Part shown: in pieces, positions 32,618 through 43,231 of the stretch
How the letters are laid out: every line of letters begins with the position of its first letter
How positions within the stretch are numbered: position 1 is the first letter of the stretch
Assembly (NCBI RefSeq): GCF_014653785.1
Contig: NZ_BNAS01000004.1
Coordinates: forward strand, 128,986 to 192,985
Source: Promicromonospora soli
Lineage (GTDB): Bacteria > Actinomycetota > Actinomycetes > Actinomycetales > Cellulomonadaceae
Length of the DNA stretch: 64,000 nucleotides
Reading direction: 5' to 3'
Notes under the pieces: generated by a model
What the model was told of the DNA's origin: nothing
What the model saw: the letters and a program-made list of their open reading frames with translations, nothing else
Database searches by the model: none
Position numbers and translations under genes: made by a program

Positions 32618-33946
32618 TCAGGGAGTGAAGGGGCCTACGCGGACGATCGACCTCGGGCGGGTGGCCAGGTCCTGGGCCAGGGCCTGGACGTCCGCCGACG
32701 TGACCGCCTGGATGCGCTCGAGCGACTCGGCCAGCGACAGCAGGTCGCCGTACACGAGCTCGGCCTTGCCGAGGCGGCTCATCCGCGAGCCGGAGTCCTC
32801 CAGACCGAGCACCGTGCCGCCGGACAGCTGCCCCACGGAACGCTTCAGCTCGGCCTCGGTGATGCCGTCGTGCGCGAGCTTCTCGAGCTCCTCGACGAGC
32901 AGGTCGGTGACCTGGTCCGCCTTCGCGGCCGCGCAGCCCGCGTACAGGCCGAACGTGCCGAGCCCGCCGTGGGCGGAGGCGAACGAGTACGTCGAGTACG
33001 CCAGCCCCCGCTTCTCGCGGATCTCCTGGAACAGCCGGGACGACATGCCGCCGCCCAGCACCGCGTTCAGCACGGACAGCGCGAACCGGCGGTCGTCCGT
33101 GGCCGAGATGCCCGTGGAGCCCACGATGATGTTGGCCTGCTCGACCTGGCGCTTGACGGTCAGCTCCGCGCCCGCCTCCGGCACGCCGGCCCGGTCCTCC
33201 GTGGAGGCCCTGCGGTCGCGCGGGGCCGTGGCGGCGTCGAGGTCCCATCCGCCGTCGGTCAGGGCCTGGGTCACCTGCTGCACGAGCCTGTCGTGGTCGA
33301 TCCCGCCCGCTGCCGTGACCACGAGGGTCTCCGGCCGGTAGTTCCAGCGGTAGTGGTCCCAGACGGCGTCGCGCGGGACGGCGTTGATCGTCTCGGGCGT
33401 GCCGCCGATGGGCCGCCCCAGCGCGTGGTCGCCGAGCACGACGGCCGAGAACTGCTCGTGCACGACGTCGGTCGGGTCGTCGTCGTTCATCGCGAGCTCT
33501 TCGAGGATGACGCCGCGCTCGGTCTCGAGCTCGTCGGTGTCGAGGCGCGCGGAGGTGACCATGTCGGAGATGACGTCGACGGCCATCGGCAGGTCGGAGT
33601 CCAGCACCCGCGCGTAGTAGCAGGTGTGCTCCTTGCCGGTGGCCGCGTTCGCCTCACCGCCGACGGCGTCGAACGCCTCGGCGATGTCCATGGCGGACCG
33701 CCGTGCGGTCCCCTTGAAGAGCAGGTGCTCCAGGAAGTGCGTCGAGCCGAAGTGGCCGTCGGTCTCGTCCCGCGAGCCGACGCCGATCCACGCGCCCACC
33801 GTCGCCGAGCGCAGGCCCGGCATGTTCTCGGTGAGCACACGGACACCGCCGGGCAGGACGGAGCGACGAATCGTCGCCCCGTCCTGCCCGGCGGTCAGCT
33901 CGGCACCGGGCTCGCCCGCAGGGACGAGCGGCAGGTGCCAAGCCAT
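32618..33946 (-). CDS. M16 family zinc peptidase (PepR/processing-peptidase-like)
   Basis: 442 residues with the inverted zinc motif HFLEH at 70-74 (H-x-x-E-H) and the downstream Glu-rich helix ILEELAMNDDDP. The substrate-domain motif GGGMSSRLFQEIREKRGLAYSTYSF is characteristic of active bacterial M16B peptidases. It follows pnp by one base and is presumably in its operon, the same order as gpsI-pepR of M. tuberculosis. Physiological substrate unknown. Confidence 0.93.
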   Translation of the reverse strand: MAWHLPLVPAGEPGAELTAGQDGATIRRSVLPGGVRVLTENMPGLRSATVGAWIGVGSRDETDGHFGSTHFLEHLLFKGTARRSAMDIAEAFDAVGGEANAATGKEHTCYYARVLDSDLPMAVDVISDMVTSARLDTDELETERGVILEELAMNDDDPTDVVHEQFSAVVLGDHALGRPIGGTPETINAVPRDAVWDHYRWNYRPETLVVTAAGGIDHDRLVQQVTQALTDGGWDLDAATAPRDRRASTEDRAGVPEAGAELTVKRQVEQANIIVGSTGISATDDRRFALSVLNAVLGGGMSSRLFQEIREKRGLAYSTYSFASAHGGLGTFGLYAGCAAAKADQVTDLLVEELEKLAHDGITEAELKRSVGQLSGGTVLGLEDSGSRMSRLGKAELVYGDLLSLAESLERIQAVTSADVQALAQDLATRPRSIVRVGPFTP

Positions 33947-33947
33947 G

Positions 33948-36194
33948 TCAGGCGTCCGCGGATGCGGTGGCTTCGGCGGCCGGCTCGGCGGCGTCGGCCG
34001 GGGCCGACTCCTCCTCCTCGGTCACGGCGACCAGCGAGAGCTTGCCGCGCGGGTCGATCTCACCGATCTCGACCTGGACCTTCTGGCCGATGGACAGCAC
34101 GTCGTCGACGTTCTCGACGCGCTTGCCACCCACGAGCTTGCGGATCTGGCTGATGTGCAGCAGACCGTCCTTGCCCGGGGACAGCGAGATGAACGCGCCG
34201 AACGACGTCGTCTTGACGACGGTTCCGACGAACCGCTCGCCCACCTCGGGGACGTGCGGGTTGGCGATCGCGTTGATCGCCGCGCGGGCGGCCTCGGCCG
34301 AAGGGCCGTCGGTGGCACCGATGTACACGGTGCCGTCGTCCTCGATGGAGATGTCCGCGCCCGTCTCCTCCTGGATCTGGTTGATCATCTTGCCCTTCGG
34401 CCCGATGACCTCACCGATCTTGTCGACGGGGACCTTCACCGAGATGACGCGCGGGGCGTTCGGGGACATCTCGTCCGGCGTGTCGATCGCCTCGTCGATG
34501 ACCTCGAGGATCGTCAGGCGAGCGTCGCGGGCCTGGCCCAGCGCCGCACCCAGCACCGAGGCGGGGATGCCGTCGAGCTTGGTGTCGAGCTGGATGGCGG
34601 TGACGAACTCCTTGGTACCGGCGACCTTGAAGTCCATGTCGCCGAACGCGTCCTCGGCGCCCAGGATGTCCGTCATCGCGGCGTAGCGGGTCTCGCCGTC
34701 CACGGTGTCGGACACGAGGCCCATCGCGATGCCCGCGACAGGCGCGCGCAGCGGCACACCGGCGTTCAGCAGCGACAGGGTCGAGGCGCAGACCGAGCCC
34801 ATCGACGTCGAACCGTTGGAGCCGAGAGCCTCGGACACCTGGCGGATCGCGTACGGGAACTCCTCGCGGGTCGGCAGGACCGGCACCAGGGCGCGCTCGG
34901 CAAGCGCACCGTGGCCGATCTCGCGGCGCTTCGGGCTGCCCACGCGGCCCGTCTCACCGGTCGAGTACGGCGGGAAGTTGTAGTTGTGCATGTAGCGCTT
35001 GCGCGTCTCCGGACCGAGCGAGTCGATCTGCTGCTCCATGCGGAGCATGTTCAGCGTGGTGACACCCAGGATCTGGGTCTCGCCGCGCTCGAAGATCGCC
35101 GAGCCGTGCACGCGCGGCAGCACCTCGACCTCGGCCGAGAGGGTGCGGATGTCCGCGAGCCCACGGCCGTCGATGCGGACGCCGTCCGTCAGGACACGCT
35201 GGCGCACGAGCTGCTTCTGCAGCGAGCGGAACGCGGCAGAGATCTCCTTCTCGCGGCCCTCGAACTGCCCCGCGAGCTGCTCCTGCACGCCTGCCTTGAT
35301 GCCGTCGAGCGTGTTCTCGCGCTCCTGCTTGTCCGCGATGGTCAGCGCCTCGCGCGTCGCGGCGGCGACTGCCGCCTCGACGGCCGCGTAAGCGTCGTCC
35401 TGGTAGTCCGGGAAGAGCTGGAACTGCTGCGTCTCCTTGGCGGACTGCGCGGCGAGCTGTGCCTGCGCGTCGCACAGGGCCTTGATGAACGGCTTGGCCG
35501 CCTCGATGCCCTCGGCGACGACCTCCTCGGTCGGCGCCGCGACGCCCTCGTTCTTGATGAGGGTCCACGCGTTGTCGGTGGCCTCGGCCTCGATCATGGC
35601 GATCGCGACGTCGTCACCGACGACACGGCCGGCCACGACCATGTCGAAGACCGCGCGCTCCTTGTCGGAGTACTTGGGGAACGCGACCCACTGGCCGTCG
35701 ACCAGGGCGATACGCACCGCGCCGACCGGGCCGTCGAACGGCAGGCCGGAGATCTGGGTCGACGCCGACGCGGCGTTGATCGCCAGCGTGTCGTACGCGT
35801 CGTCCGGGTGAAGCGCCATGACCGTGAGGACGACCTGGACCTCGTTGCGCAGGCCCTTGACGAACAGGGGGCGCAGCGGGCGGTCGGTCAGGCGGCAGGT
35901 CAGGATCGCGTCGGTCGACGGGCGACCCTCACGGCGGAAGAACGAGCCGGGGATGCGGCCCGCGGCGTACATCCGCTCCTCGACGTCCACCGTCAGCGGG
36001 AAGAAGTCGAACTGGTCCTTGGGGTGCTTGCCGGCCGTGGTGGTCGACAGCAGCATGGTCTCGCCGTCGAGGTACGCGGCGACTGCGCCGGCGGCCTGCT
36101 TGGCGAGGCGTCCGGTCTCGAACCGGACGGTACGGGTGCCGAAGCGACCGTTGTCGATAACGGCCTCGGCGAACTGGATCTCGGGACCCTCCAC
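33948..36194 (-). CDS. pnp: Polynucleotide phosphorylase (guanosine pentaphosphate synthetase type)
   Basis: Phosphorolytic 3'-5' exoribonuclease. It has 748 residues: two RNase PH domains ([25 protein letters not shown] in the first; GERFVG and [14 protein letters not shown] in the second), a KH domain ([30 protein letters not shown]) and an S1 domain ([20 protein letters not shown]), with an Ala/Glu tail. The GTG 36194 is chosen for AAGGAGG six bases upstream; the longer frame (MTVGHGGV) is not conserved. Streptomyces homologues also make pppGpp. Lies after rpsO and before the M16 peptidase. Confidence 0.96.
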   Translation of the reverse strand: MEGPEIQFAEAVIDNGRFGTRTVRFETGRLAKQAAGAVAAYLDGETMLLSTTTAGKHPKDQFDFFPLTVDVEERMYAAGRIPGSFFRREGRPSTDAILTCRLTDRPLRPLFVKGLRNEVQVVLTVMALHPDDAYDTLAINAASASTQISGLPFDGPVGAVRIALVDGQWVAFPKYSDKERAVFDMVVAGRVVGDDVAIAMIEAEATDNAWTLIKNEGVAAPTEEVVAEGIEAAKPFIKALCDAQAQLAAQSAKETQQFQLFPDYQDDAYAAVEAAVAAATREALTIADKQERENTLDGIKAGVQEQLAGQFEGREKEISAAFRSLQKQLVRQRVLTDGVRIDGRGLADIRTLSAEVEVLPRVHGSAIFERGETQILGVTTLNMLRMEQQIDSLGPETRKRYMHNYNFPPYSTGETGRVGSPKRREIGHGALAERALVPVLPTREEFPYAIRQVSEALGSNGSTSMGSVCASTLSLLNAGVPLRAPVAGIAMGLVSDTVDGETRYAAMTDILGAEDAFGDMDFKVAGTKEFVTAIQLDTKLDGIPASVLGAALGQARDARLTILEVIDEAIDTPDEMSPNAPRVISVKVPVDKIGEVIGPKGKMINQIQEETGADISIEDDGTVYIGATDGPSAEAARAAINAIANPHVPEVGERFVGTVVKTTSFGAFISLSPGKDGLLHISQIRKLVGGKRVENVDDVLSIGQKVQVEIGEIDPRGKLSLVAVTEEEESAPADAAEPAAEATASADA

Positions 36195-36372
36195 GGGTGC
36201 CCTCCTTGTTCTCTCGGTGTGTTCTCTTGGAACGCCCCCGTGCCCGACGGTCATCGATCGAGGCCTACCGAGCGCCGCTCACCGGAGGGAGGGAGTTCGG
36301 GAAGCCACTACCGAGGACCGGACGAGGTCACGGGCGGCGCGGTTGAGTTGTTGTACTACAGCATCTCACCAG

Positions 36373-36407
36373 ACCAGCCCGGCCCCCGCGACGGGGGCCG
36401 GGCTGGT
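36373..36407 (-). terminator. Perfect 16-bp hairpin downstream of rpsO
   Basis: ACCAGCCCGGCCCCCG (36373-36388) pairs exactly with 36392-36407 around loop CGA, 12 bases after the rpsO stop and before pnp. In E. coli too an rpsO terminator separates rpsO from pnp. Beyond it, 36195-36372 is the pnp leader and promoter region with no other gene. Confidence 0.75.
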
Positions 36408-36418
36408 AGGCGTCATGG

Positions 36419-36688
36419 TCAGCGGCGCAGGCCGAGCTTGTCGACGAGGGCGCGGTAGCGCTCGATGTCGATCCCCTTGAGGTAGCCCTGGAGGCGACGG
36501 CGCTGGCCCACGAGGAGCAGCAGACCACGACGGCTGTGGTGGTCGTGCTTGTGCTCCTTGAGGTGCTCGGTGAGGTCCTTGATGCGCTGCGTGAGGAGCG
36601 CGATCTGCACCTCCGGCGAACCCGAGTCGCCCGGCTTGGTTCCGTACTCGGAAATGATCTGCTGCTTGGTGGCAGTGTCGAGCGGCAT
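36419..36688 (-). CDS. rpsO: 30S ribosomal protein S15
   Basis: Primary 16S rRNA-binding protein of the central domain. It has 89 residues, the exact family length, with [56 protein letters not shown] and [12 protein letters not shown]. The ATG at 36688 has GAAGGAGAG upstream. A TAATGT box at 36779-36774 (minus strand) is a plausible -10. Confidence 0.98.
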   Translation of the reverse strand: MPLDTATKQQIISEYGTKPGDSGSPEVQIALLTQRIKDLTEHLKEHKHDHHSRRGLLLLVGQRRRLQGYLKGIDIERYRALVDKLGLRR

Positions 36689-36853
36689 GGCTCTCCTTCG
36701 GTGTTGTTGCGCGGTGCTCCGGGACTCATTCACCGGGGCGCTCTGGATCCGCGGCCGTTCTGACGGCGACTCCACATTACCAGTGCTCAGCCCCGCTGCC
36801 CGACGGCGTGCGCGAGACCTCCACCACGTGTCGGACGCTCGGTGGCGCTCGCT

Positions 36854-37876
36854 TCACGCCCGCAGGATCTCCCGGGAGCGCGCCACGTCGTCGTTCATCT
36901 GGGCGATGAGCGGCTCCATGCCGTCGAACCGCAGCGTGGGCCGCAGGTGGGACACGAACTCGAGCGCGACCGTCTGGTCGTACAGGTCAAGGTCCGTGCG
37001 GTCGAGCACGTACGCCTCGACGCGGCGCTCCACGCCGTCGAACGTCGGGTTGGTGCCGACGGAGATCGCGGCGGGCAGGATCTCCTCCTGCCCCATCCCG
37101 GTGCCGGACGCCGCCGCCCGGTCACGTTCGGGCTGGGCGAGGCTCGCGCAGGCGGCGGCGGTGCCGCGGCGCAGCCAGCCGGCGTAGACGCCGTCGGCCG
37201 GGACGAGCCCGGTGATGCCGCCCAGGTTGGCGGTCGGGAAGCCCATCTCCCGGCCCCGGGCGTCGCCGTGCACCACGGTGCCGCGCACGAGGTGCGGGCG
37301 GCCGAGCACGTCGGCGGCCTGGTCGACGTCGCCCTCCGCGAGCAGTGCGCGCACCGCCGTCGACGACCAGCGCTGGTGCCCGTCGCCCTCGATCGGCAGG
37401 GCTGCGCCGACGTCCTCGATCGCGACGACCTCGAACCCGTGCTGCCCGCCGAGCTCGACCATCGTGGCCAGCGTGCCCGCGTTCTGCTTGCCGAAGCGCA
37501 CGTCGTGGCCCACCACCACCGTGCGCGCGCCCAGACCGTCGACGAGGTACCGGGCGACGAACTCCTCGGGCGTCTGGGCAGCGAAGTCGAGGGTGTAGCT
37601 GACCAGGAGCGTCGCGTCCAGACCGGTGCGCTCCATGAGGGCGAGGCGGTCCTCCAGGCCGGTGATCAGCTCGGGGGCCGACTCGGGCCGGTGCACCACC
37701 GCCGGGTGCGGATGGAACGTCACTGCGACGGCGCGGGCTGCGTCGCTCCGGGCGAGACTGAGGATGCGCCTCAGCACCGCCTGGTGGCCGCGGTGGACGC
37801 CGTCGAAGTTGCCGATCGTCACCACTGATGGCCCGAATCCGGGGGGAACCTGTTCCAGGTCCGTCCACAGCTGCAC
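36854..37876 (-). CDS. ribF: Bifunctional riboflavin kinase/FMN adenylyltransferase
   Basis: Makes FMN and FAD from riboflavin. It has 340 residues. The N-terminal nucleotidyltransferase domain has GNFDGVHRGHQAVL, TFHPHPAVVHRP and VVGHDVRFGKQNAGT. The C-terminal kinase domain has GDARGREMGFPTANLG and LEFVSHLRPTLRFDGMEPL. The GTG start has GAGGAG upstream. An insert of about 15 residues (RRGTAAACASLAQPERDRAAASG) before the conserved AISVGTNPTFDG is species-specific. Confidence 0.96.
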   Translation of the reverse strand: MQLWTDLEQVPPGFGPSVVTIGNFDGVHRGHQAVLRRILSLARSDAARAVAVTFHPHPAVVHRPESAPELITGLEDRLALMERTGLDATLLVSYTLDFAAQTPEEFVARYLVDGLGARTVVVGHDVRFGKQNAGTLATMVELGGQHGFEVVAIEDVGAALPIEGDGHQRWSSTAVRALLAEGDVDQAADVLGRPHLVRGTVVHGDARGREMGFPTANLGGITGLVPADGVYAGWLRRGTAAACASLAQPERDRAAASGTGMGQEEILPAAISVGTNPTFDGVERRVEAYVLDRTDLDLYDQTVALEFVSHLRPTLRFDGMEPLIAQMNDDVARSREILRA

Positions 37877-37980
37877 GCGGGTTGCTCCTCATGAATCGGG
37901 TGGCGCAGGCGCAAGGGGCCGCTTACGCGACTTCCCGCACCGAACGTCAAAAGCGTAGCCCGAGCCCGGGGATGCCCGGG

Positions 37981-39051
37981 TCAGTGCGGCGCGAGCACCA
38001 GCACGGGCCGGGCAAGGTTGTCGCCCCGGCGCCGCGTGTCCTCCAGCAGCGCCACGAGCGCGCCCGACGGCGACAGCGCCGCCACCACCTCTGCCAGCCC
38101 CGACGGCTCCACCCACTGGCCGTAGCCGAGCGCGCGGACCTCGACCTCGGTGAGCTCACGGACCGGGAACGTGCCGCGGGCGGCGTCGGCCAGCGGGATC
38201 GTGGCCAGCGTGCCGTCGGCGTCGGCCTGCGCCTCCAGCTGCTCCAGAGTGCGGGCGCCGGCGAGGTCGTAGCCGCCCACGCGGGTGCGTCGCAGCATCG
38301 TCAGGTGCCCGCCGGTGCTGAGCGCGGCGCCGAGGTCGCGCGCGAGGGCGCGGACGTAGGTGCCGGACGAGACGGTGACGCGCACGTCGACGTCGACGGC
38401 CGGGACGTCCCGGGTCGGGGTCTCGGCAAGCTCGACCACCGATGGGTGGGCATCGGGGTCCTGGGCGTCGGGATCGGGATCGTCGACGTAGGTGCCGACC
38501 AGGTCGACGTCGGGCACCGCTGCCGTGACCGCGCGGACGTCCAGGACGTCGAACCGGGACACGGTGACGGGCCGCGCCTGCAGCGCGACCTCCTCCCCCG
38601 CCCGGACGCGCGCGTAGGCGCGCTTGCCGTCCACCTTGATCGCGGAGACGGACGTGGGGACCTGTTGGATGTCGCCGGTGAGCTCCGCGATGGCGGCGTC
38701 AAGGGCCACCCGGTCCACCCGCCCGACGGCGTCCGGCTCGGCAACGGACACGGCGTCGCCCTCGGCGTCGTCAGTGGTGGTGGCCACGCCCAGCCGGATC
38801 GTCGCGTCGTAGTCCTTGTCGGCACCCACCACATAGGTGAGCAGGCGGGTGGCCTTGCCGATCCCGAGCACGAGGACACCCGTCGCCATCGGGTCCAGCG
38901 TCCCGGCGTGGCCGACCTTGCGGGTCCCGGCGAGACGCCGCATCCGCCCGACGACGTCGTGGCTGGTCCAGCCCTGCGGCTTGTCGACCACGACGAAGCC
39001 GTCGGCGGCCGTCGGACGGCGTGCCGGCGGCTGCGGGCTGGGTGAAATCAT
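37981..39051 (-). CDS. truB: tRNA pseudouridine(55) synthase TruB
   Basis: Isomerises U55 in the T-loop of tRNAs. It has 356 residues with DGFVVVDKPQGWTSHDVVGRMRR, catalytic Asp in HAGTLDPMATGVLVLGIGKATRL, KDYDATIRLG and GTYVRALARDLG. A central insert (VDDPDPDAQDPDAHPSVVELAETPTRDVPA) rich in Asp/Pro lengthens it beyond the usual 300 residues. The C-terminus has a PUA-like part. Between rbfA and ribF, as in other actinobacteria. Confidence 0.96.
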   Translation of the reverse strand: MISPSPQPPARRPTAADGFVVVDKPQGWTSHDVVGRMRRLAGTRKVGHAGTLDPMATGVLVLGIGKATRLLTYVVGADKDYDATIRLGVATTTDDAEGDAVSVAEPDAVGRVDRVALDAAIAELTGDIQQVPTSVSAIKVDGKRAYARVRAGEEVALQARPVTVSRFDVLDVRAVTAAVPDVDLVGTYVDDPDPDAQDPDAHPSVVELAETPTRDVPAVDVDVRVTVSSGTYVRALARDLGAALSTGGHLTMLRRTRVGGYDLAGARTLEQLEAQADADGTLATIPLADAARGTFPVRELTEVEVRALGYGQWVEPSGLAEVVAALSPSGALVALLEDTRRRGDNLARPVLVLAPH

Positions 39052-39099
39052 AGGTATCAGTATCCCGGGGCTCAGGGGTGGCGCGCGGCGTTGTACACC

Positions 39100-39155
39100 G
39101 ACGCCACCTGCCCCGACCGAAGTTCGAGAGCCCCGGTCAGGCGGCAGGCGGCGTC
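39100..39155 (-). terminator. Interrupted hairpin after rbfA
   Basis: Three paired blocks: GACGCC/GGCGTC, CTGCC/GGCAG and GACCG/CGGTC, within 39100-39155, 25 bases after the rbfA stop. It may separate the infB-rbfA unit from truB. Confidence 0.45.
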
Positions 39156-39179
39156 GACGTCACGGGCCGGTGACCGAGG

Positions 39180-39617
39180 TCACTCGGCCTCGTCGTCCTC
39201 GCGCGGCTTCTTGTACGGGTCCTCGTCGCCCGCGTAGCGGGCTCCGGCACGCAGCGCCTCGAGCTCGGCGTCGCGCTTGCGGGCCTCGATCAGCGCGGCG
39301 TCGAGGTTGGCCGCCGTGTCGGGGACGGAGTCGAGGTGGAACTCGAGGGTAGGCGTCAGGCGGACACCGGTCTGCTTGCCCACCTCCGAGCGGATCAGAC
39401 CCGTGGCGCTCTTCAGCGCCGCTGCGGTGCCCGTCCGGTCCTCGTCCGAGCCGTAGACCGTGTAGAACACCGAGGCGTTCTGCAGGTCACCGGTCACCCG
39501 GACGTCCGTGACCGTCACGAAACCGAGGCGCGGATCCTTGATCCGCGTGTCGATCATCTGCGCGACGATCACCTTGATGCGGTCGGCGAGCTTGCGGGCC
39601 CGCGGGTTGTCGACCAT
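39180..39617 (-). CDS. rbfA: Ribosome-binding factor A
   Basis: Assists 16S rRNA 5'-end maturation and cold adaptation. It has 145 residues with a KH-like fold: [51 protein letters not shown] and [22 protein letters not shown]. The C-terminal 25 residues are acidic/basic and probably flexible ([15 protein letters not shown]). Downstream of infB, with a long hairpin between them. Confidence 0.97.
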   Translation of the reverse strand: MVDNPRARKLADRIKVIVAQMIDTRIKDPRLGFVTVTDVRVTGDLQNASVFYTVYGSDEDRTGTAAALKSATGLIRSEVGKQTGVRLTPTLEFHLDSVPDTAANLDAALIEARKRDAELEALRAGARYAGDEDPYKKPREDDEAE

Positions 39618-39636
39618 GAACTTGTCCTTTCAGCGT

Positions 39637-39694
39637 GAGTGCGGGGCCGTTCGCCCGGTCCGGCCGAACCGGCCGGGCGAACAACCCCGCACTC
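39637..39694 (-). terminator. Long two-part hairpin between infB and rbfA
   Basis: Outer stem GAGTGCGGGG (39637-39646) with CCCCGCACTC (39685-39694). Inner stem TTCGCCCGG…CCGGGCGAA with further CCGG/CCGG pairs near the tip. It occupies almost the whole 92-base gap, 16 bases after the infB stop and 20 before the rbfA start. Possible attenuator or processing site. Confidence 0.6.
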
Positions 39695-39709
39695 AATGAG
39701 CCATCAGCG

Positions 39710-42703
39710 TCAGGCGCGCGGCTTCTCGCGCATCTCGAAGGTCTCGATGGTGTCGCCCTCGTTGACGTCGTTGAACGACCCGAGACCGATACCGCACTCG
39801 AAGCCCTCGCGGACCTCGGTGACGTCGTCCTTCTCGCGACGCAGCGACTCGATGGTGAGGTTGTCGCCCACCACGGTGCCGTTGCGGAGCACACGCGCCT
39901 TCGAGTTGCGGCGAATGCTGCCCGAACGGACCACCGAACCGGCGATGTTCCCGAACTTCGAGGAACGGAAGACCTGGCGGATCTCCGCGGTCCCGAGCTG
40001 GACCTCCTCGTACTCCGGCTTGAGCATGCCCTTGAGGGCCGCCTCGACGTCCTCGATCGCCTGGTAGATGACCGAGTAGAACTTGACGTCGACGCCTTCG
40101 CGCTCCGCCAGCTCCTCGACGCGCTCGCCGTACTTCACGTTGAAGCCGATGATCACGGCGCTGTCGACCGTGGCCAGGTTGACGTCGTTCTGCGTGATCG
40201 CACCCACACCACGGTGGATGACGCGCAGCTCGACCTCCTCGCCCACATCGATCTTGAGCAGCGCGTCCTCCAGTGCCTCGACGGCACCGGACACGTCACC
40301 CTTGAGGATGAGGTTGAGGCTCTCGACCTTGCCCTTCTTGAGCTCGACGTCGAAGTCCTCGAGGCTGATCCGCTTGCGGCGCTTGGCCAGCGTCGCTGCA
40401 CGCTCCGCCGCCTGACGCTTCTCGGCGATCTGGCGGGCGGTGCGGTCGTCCGGAGCCACGAGGAACGTGTCACCGGCGCCCGGGACGCTCGTCAGACCCA
40501 GCACCTGGACCGGACGGGCCGGGGTGGCCGCCTCGACCGCGGTGCCGTGCTCGTCGAACATCGCACGGACGCGGCCGTAGGCCGTACCCGCGACGATCGC
40601 GTCGCCGACGTGCAGCGTGCCGGCCTGGACCAGCACCGTCGCCACCGGACCGCGGCCCTTGTCGAGGTTCGCCTCGATGGCCACGCCGCGTGCGTCCTTG
40701 GTCGGGTTCGCCCGCAGGTCGAGCGACGCGTCCGCGGTCAGCAGGACGGCGTCGATCAGGTCATCGATACCGATGCCCGGCTTCGCCGCGACGTCGACGA
40801 ACATCGTGTCGCCGCCGTACTCCTCGGCCACCAGGTTGTACTCGGTGAGCTGCTGACGCACCTTCGCCGGGTTCGCACCCTCGACGTCGATCTTGTTCAC
40901 CGCGACCACGATCGGCACGCCTGCTGCCTGCACGTGGTTCACGGCCTCGACCGTCTGCGGCATCACGCCGTCGTCGGCCGCGACCACGATGATCGCGATG
41001 TCCGTGACCTGCGCACCACGGGCACGCATGGCGGTGAACGCCTCGTGGCCCGGGGTGTCGATGAACGTGATGGCACGGTCGGCGCCCTCGTGCTCGCGCA
41101 CGATCTGGTAGGCACCGATGTGCTGCGTGATACCACCGTGCTCGCCTGCCACCACGTCCGACTTGCGGATCGCGTCCAGCAGCTTGGTCTTACCGTGGTC
41201 GACGTGACCCATGACGGTCACGACCGGCGGACGCACGACCAGGTCGTCGTCGGACTCGTCGGCCTCTTCGGCCTGCAGGTCGATGTCGAACGACCCGAGC
41301 AGCTCGCGGTCCTCCTCCTCGGCCGAGACCATCTCGATCTGGTAGCCGAGCTCGGTGGCCAGCGTGCCGAACGTGTCCTCGTCGAGCGACTGCGTGGCCG
41401 TGGCCATCTCGCCCAGGTGGAACAGGACGGTCACGAGCGCCGCGGGGTTCGCGTCGATCTTGTCCGCGAAGTCGTTCAGCGATGCGCCGTGGCGCAGCCG
41501 GACGACCGTGCTGCCGTTGCCGCGAGGGACCTGCACGCCACCGAGTGACGGGGCCTGCATGGCCTCGAACTCCTGGCGCTTCGCTCGCCTCGACTTACGC
41601 CCGCGGACCGGCTTGCCGCCGGCGCGCCCGAAGGCACCCTGCGTCGCACCACGACCGCCGGCGCCGCGACGCGGGCCGCCGAAGCCGCCACCGCCACCAG
41701 CACCGCCGGCACCGGGACGACCCGGGGCGCCAGCACCGGCGCCTGCCCCACCAGGACCAGGACGGCCACCGCCGCCGCCGGGGCGGCCACGACCGCCACC
41801 GGGGGCCGGGCGGTCGCCCGGACGGGGCATGGACGTCTTGCCCGGCATCATGCCGGGGTTCGGGCGCGGGCCGCCGCCACCGGTGCCACCGGGACGGGGC
41901 GCCGAGGGACGCGGGCCACCCGGACGAGGACCGCCCGAGCGCTCGCCGGCCGGCTCGCTGCGCTCGGGGCGCTGCCCCGGACGCGGCATGCCCTGGCTGG
42001 TCGCGAACGGGTTGTTGCCCGGACGCGGGTTACCACCGGCGGGACGGTCGCTGCCGGCGGCCGCCGGGCGACCACGGCCGCCACCGGGACGGGGCATGCC
42101 CTGGCTGGTGGCGAACGGGTTGTTGCCCGGACGCGGCGTACCGCCACCGGGACGGTCGCCACCGGGACGGCCACCACGGCCGCCGTCGCGACCCGGACGC
42201 GCACCCGAGGGCGCAGCGGCGGGCTTCGGCGCGCCGGGCTTGGGAGCCGCGGCGGCCGGCCTCGGAGCGCCGGGCTTGGGAGCCGCGGCAGGCGTGGCGG
42301 ACGCCGCAGGCGCCACCGGGGTCTGGTCGGGGGCCGGGGCGGGTGCCGCCGGCGCGGGGCGCGAAGCCGGAGCAGGCGCCGGTGTGGGCGCGGCCTCGGC
42401 CTCGGGCTTGCTGGGTGCCGGAGCCGGGGCCGGCGTGGGAGCCGGCTCGGCCGGCTTCCGGGCCGCGGGCTTCGCGGCAGGCCTGGGTGCGCTCGGTGCG
42501 GGGGACTTCGCCGCTGCGCCCGTGTCGGACGGGCCGGCGGCGCCACCGGCGGGGAACTTGTCGCGCATGCGCCGCACGACGGGCGGCTCGAGCGTCGACG
42601 ACGCCGAGCGGACGTACTCGCCTGCCGACTTCAGCTCGCCAAGCAGGGTCTTGCTTTCCACTCCGAGCTCTTTCGCAAGCTCGTAGACGCGGACCTTAGC
42701 CAC
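39710..42703 (-). CDS. infB: Translation initiation factor IF-2
   Basis: GTPase placing initiator tRNA on the 30S subunit. It has 997 residues. The N-terminal domain starts [18 protein letters not shown], followed by about 380 residues of Ala/Pro then Gly/Arg/Pro-rich low complexity. The G domain has [12 protein letters not shown] near 498, DTPGHEAF and NKID. Then come domain II and the C-terminal fMet-tRNA domain ending FEMREKPRA. The GTG 42703 is chosen for AGGAGAG upstream. The low-complexity region contains [14 protein letters not shown] twice, a 45-bp direct repeat at 41984-42028 and 42092-42136. Confidence 0.97.
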   Translation of the reverse strand: MAKVRVYELAKELGVESKTLLGELKSAGEYVRSASSTLEPPVVRRMRDKFPAGGAAGPSDTGAAAKSPAPSAPRPAAKPAARKPAEPAPTPAPAPAPSKPEAEAAPTPAPAPASRPAPAAPAPAPDQTPVAPAASATPAAAPKPGAPRPAAAAPKPGAPKPAAAPSGARPGRDGGRGGRPGGDRPGGGTPRPGNNPFATSQGMPRPGGGRGRPAAAGSDRPAGGNPRPGNNPFATSQGMPRPGQRPERSEPAGERSGGPRPGGPRPSAPRPGGTGGGGPRPNPGMMPGKTSMPRPGDRPAPGGGRGRPGGGGGRPGPGGAGAGAGAPGRPGAGGAGGGGGFGGPRRGAGGRGATQGAFGRAGGKPVRGRKSRRAKRQEFEAMQAPSLGGVQVPRGNGSTVVRLRHGASLNDFADKIDANPAALVTVLFHLGEMATATQSLDEDTFGTLATELGYQIEMVSAEEEDRELLGSFDIDLQAEEADESDDDLVVRPPVVTVMGHVDHGKTKLLDAIRKSDVVAGEHGGITQHIGAYQIVREHEGADRAITFIDTPGHEAFTAMRARGAQVTDIAIIVVAADDGVMPQTVEAVNHVQAAGVPIVVAVNKIDVEGANPAKVRQQLTEYNLVAEEYGGDTMFVDVAAKPGIGIDDLIDAVLLTADASLDLRANPTKDARGVAIEANLDKGRGPVATVLVQAGTLHVGDAIVAGTAYGRVRAMFDEHGTAVEAATPARPVQVLGLTSVPGAGDTFLVAPDDRTARQIAEKRQAAERAATLAKRRKRISLEDFDVELKKGKVESLNLILKGDVSGAVEALEDALLKIDVGEEVELRVIHRGVGAITQNDVNLATVDSAVIIGFNVKYGERVEELAEREGVDVKFYSVIYQAIEDVEAALKGMLKPEYEEVQLGTAEIRQVFRSSKFGNIAGSVVRSGSIRRNSKARVLRNGTVVGDNLTIESLRREKDDVTEVREGFECGIGLGSFNDVNEGDTIETFEMREKPRA

Positions 42704-42880
42704 AACTCTCCTGTCTCGGTCCATCCCAAGACAGGGAGGACCACCGTTAGTACTGAGTACTCATCGCTGGGGACTCATCGGGTGCCCATCGGCTTCTGAC
42801 CCGCTTCCTTGTCGACGAATCGCATACTTCGGCCGGGCGCATGGTTGCGCCCGGTCGGGACTGTCTTGCGGCCGGCACAC

Positions 42881-43153
42881 TTACTGGCCGAGGTGTGCTC
42901 GTACCTCGCTGAGGTCGAGAGGCCCGTCGGCACGCAGTGCGCGTGGAACGGCCCTGCGACGCTCAGCGAGCTCCAGGCACCGCGGCTCCGGGTGGACCCA
43001 GGCACCGCGACCCGGCAGGCAGGCACGGACATCGACGATGATGCGCTGTGGCTCTGCCACATCGTCATCATGCACCGGGTCCAGCACCAGACGCAGGAGT
43101 GCAGACCGCTGGTCGCGCCCCCGGCATCCGACACACGTGCGCACCGGACCCAT
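42881..43153 (-). CDS. ylxR: YlxR family RNA-binding protein (DUF448)
   Basis: 90 residues from ATG 43153. The family signature RTCVGCRGRDQRSALLRLVLD is near the start, GRGAWVHPEPRCLELAERRRAVPRAL in the middle, then a short basic end. It lies between nusA and infB, the invariant position of ylxR. Members bind RNA and in Bacillus affect RNase P-type processing; role here is by homology. The 177 bases between it and infB hold only a 9-bp hairpin (42833-42854) and no gene. Confidence 0.92.
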   Translation of the reverse strand: MGPVRTCVGCRGRDQRSALLRLVLDPVHDDDVAEPQRIIVDVRACLPGRGAWVHPEPRCLELAERRRAVPRALRADGPLDLSEVRAHLGQ

Positions 43154-43231
43154 GACGGGCGGAGCGGGGTATGTCGAAAGACGGGCACGTGGCCCAGACT
43201 CGGACAGTCTACCGCGCCGACCCACCGGGCG

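Noticed and set aside
33624..36458. Long plus-strand open frame opposite pnp and the M16 gene
   Set aside because: Antisense shadow of two certain genes; no motif and unnatural Arg/Asp/Val composition.
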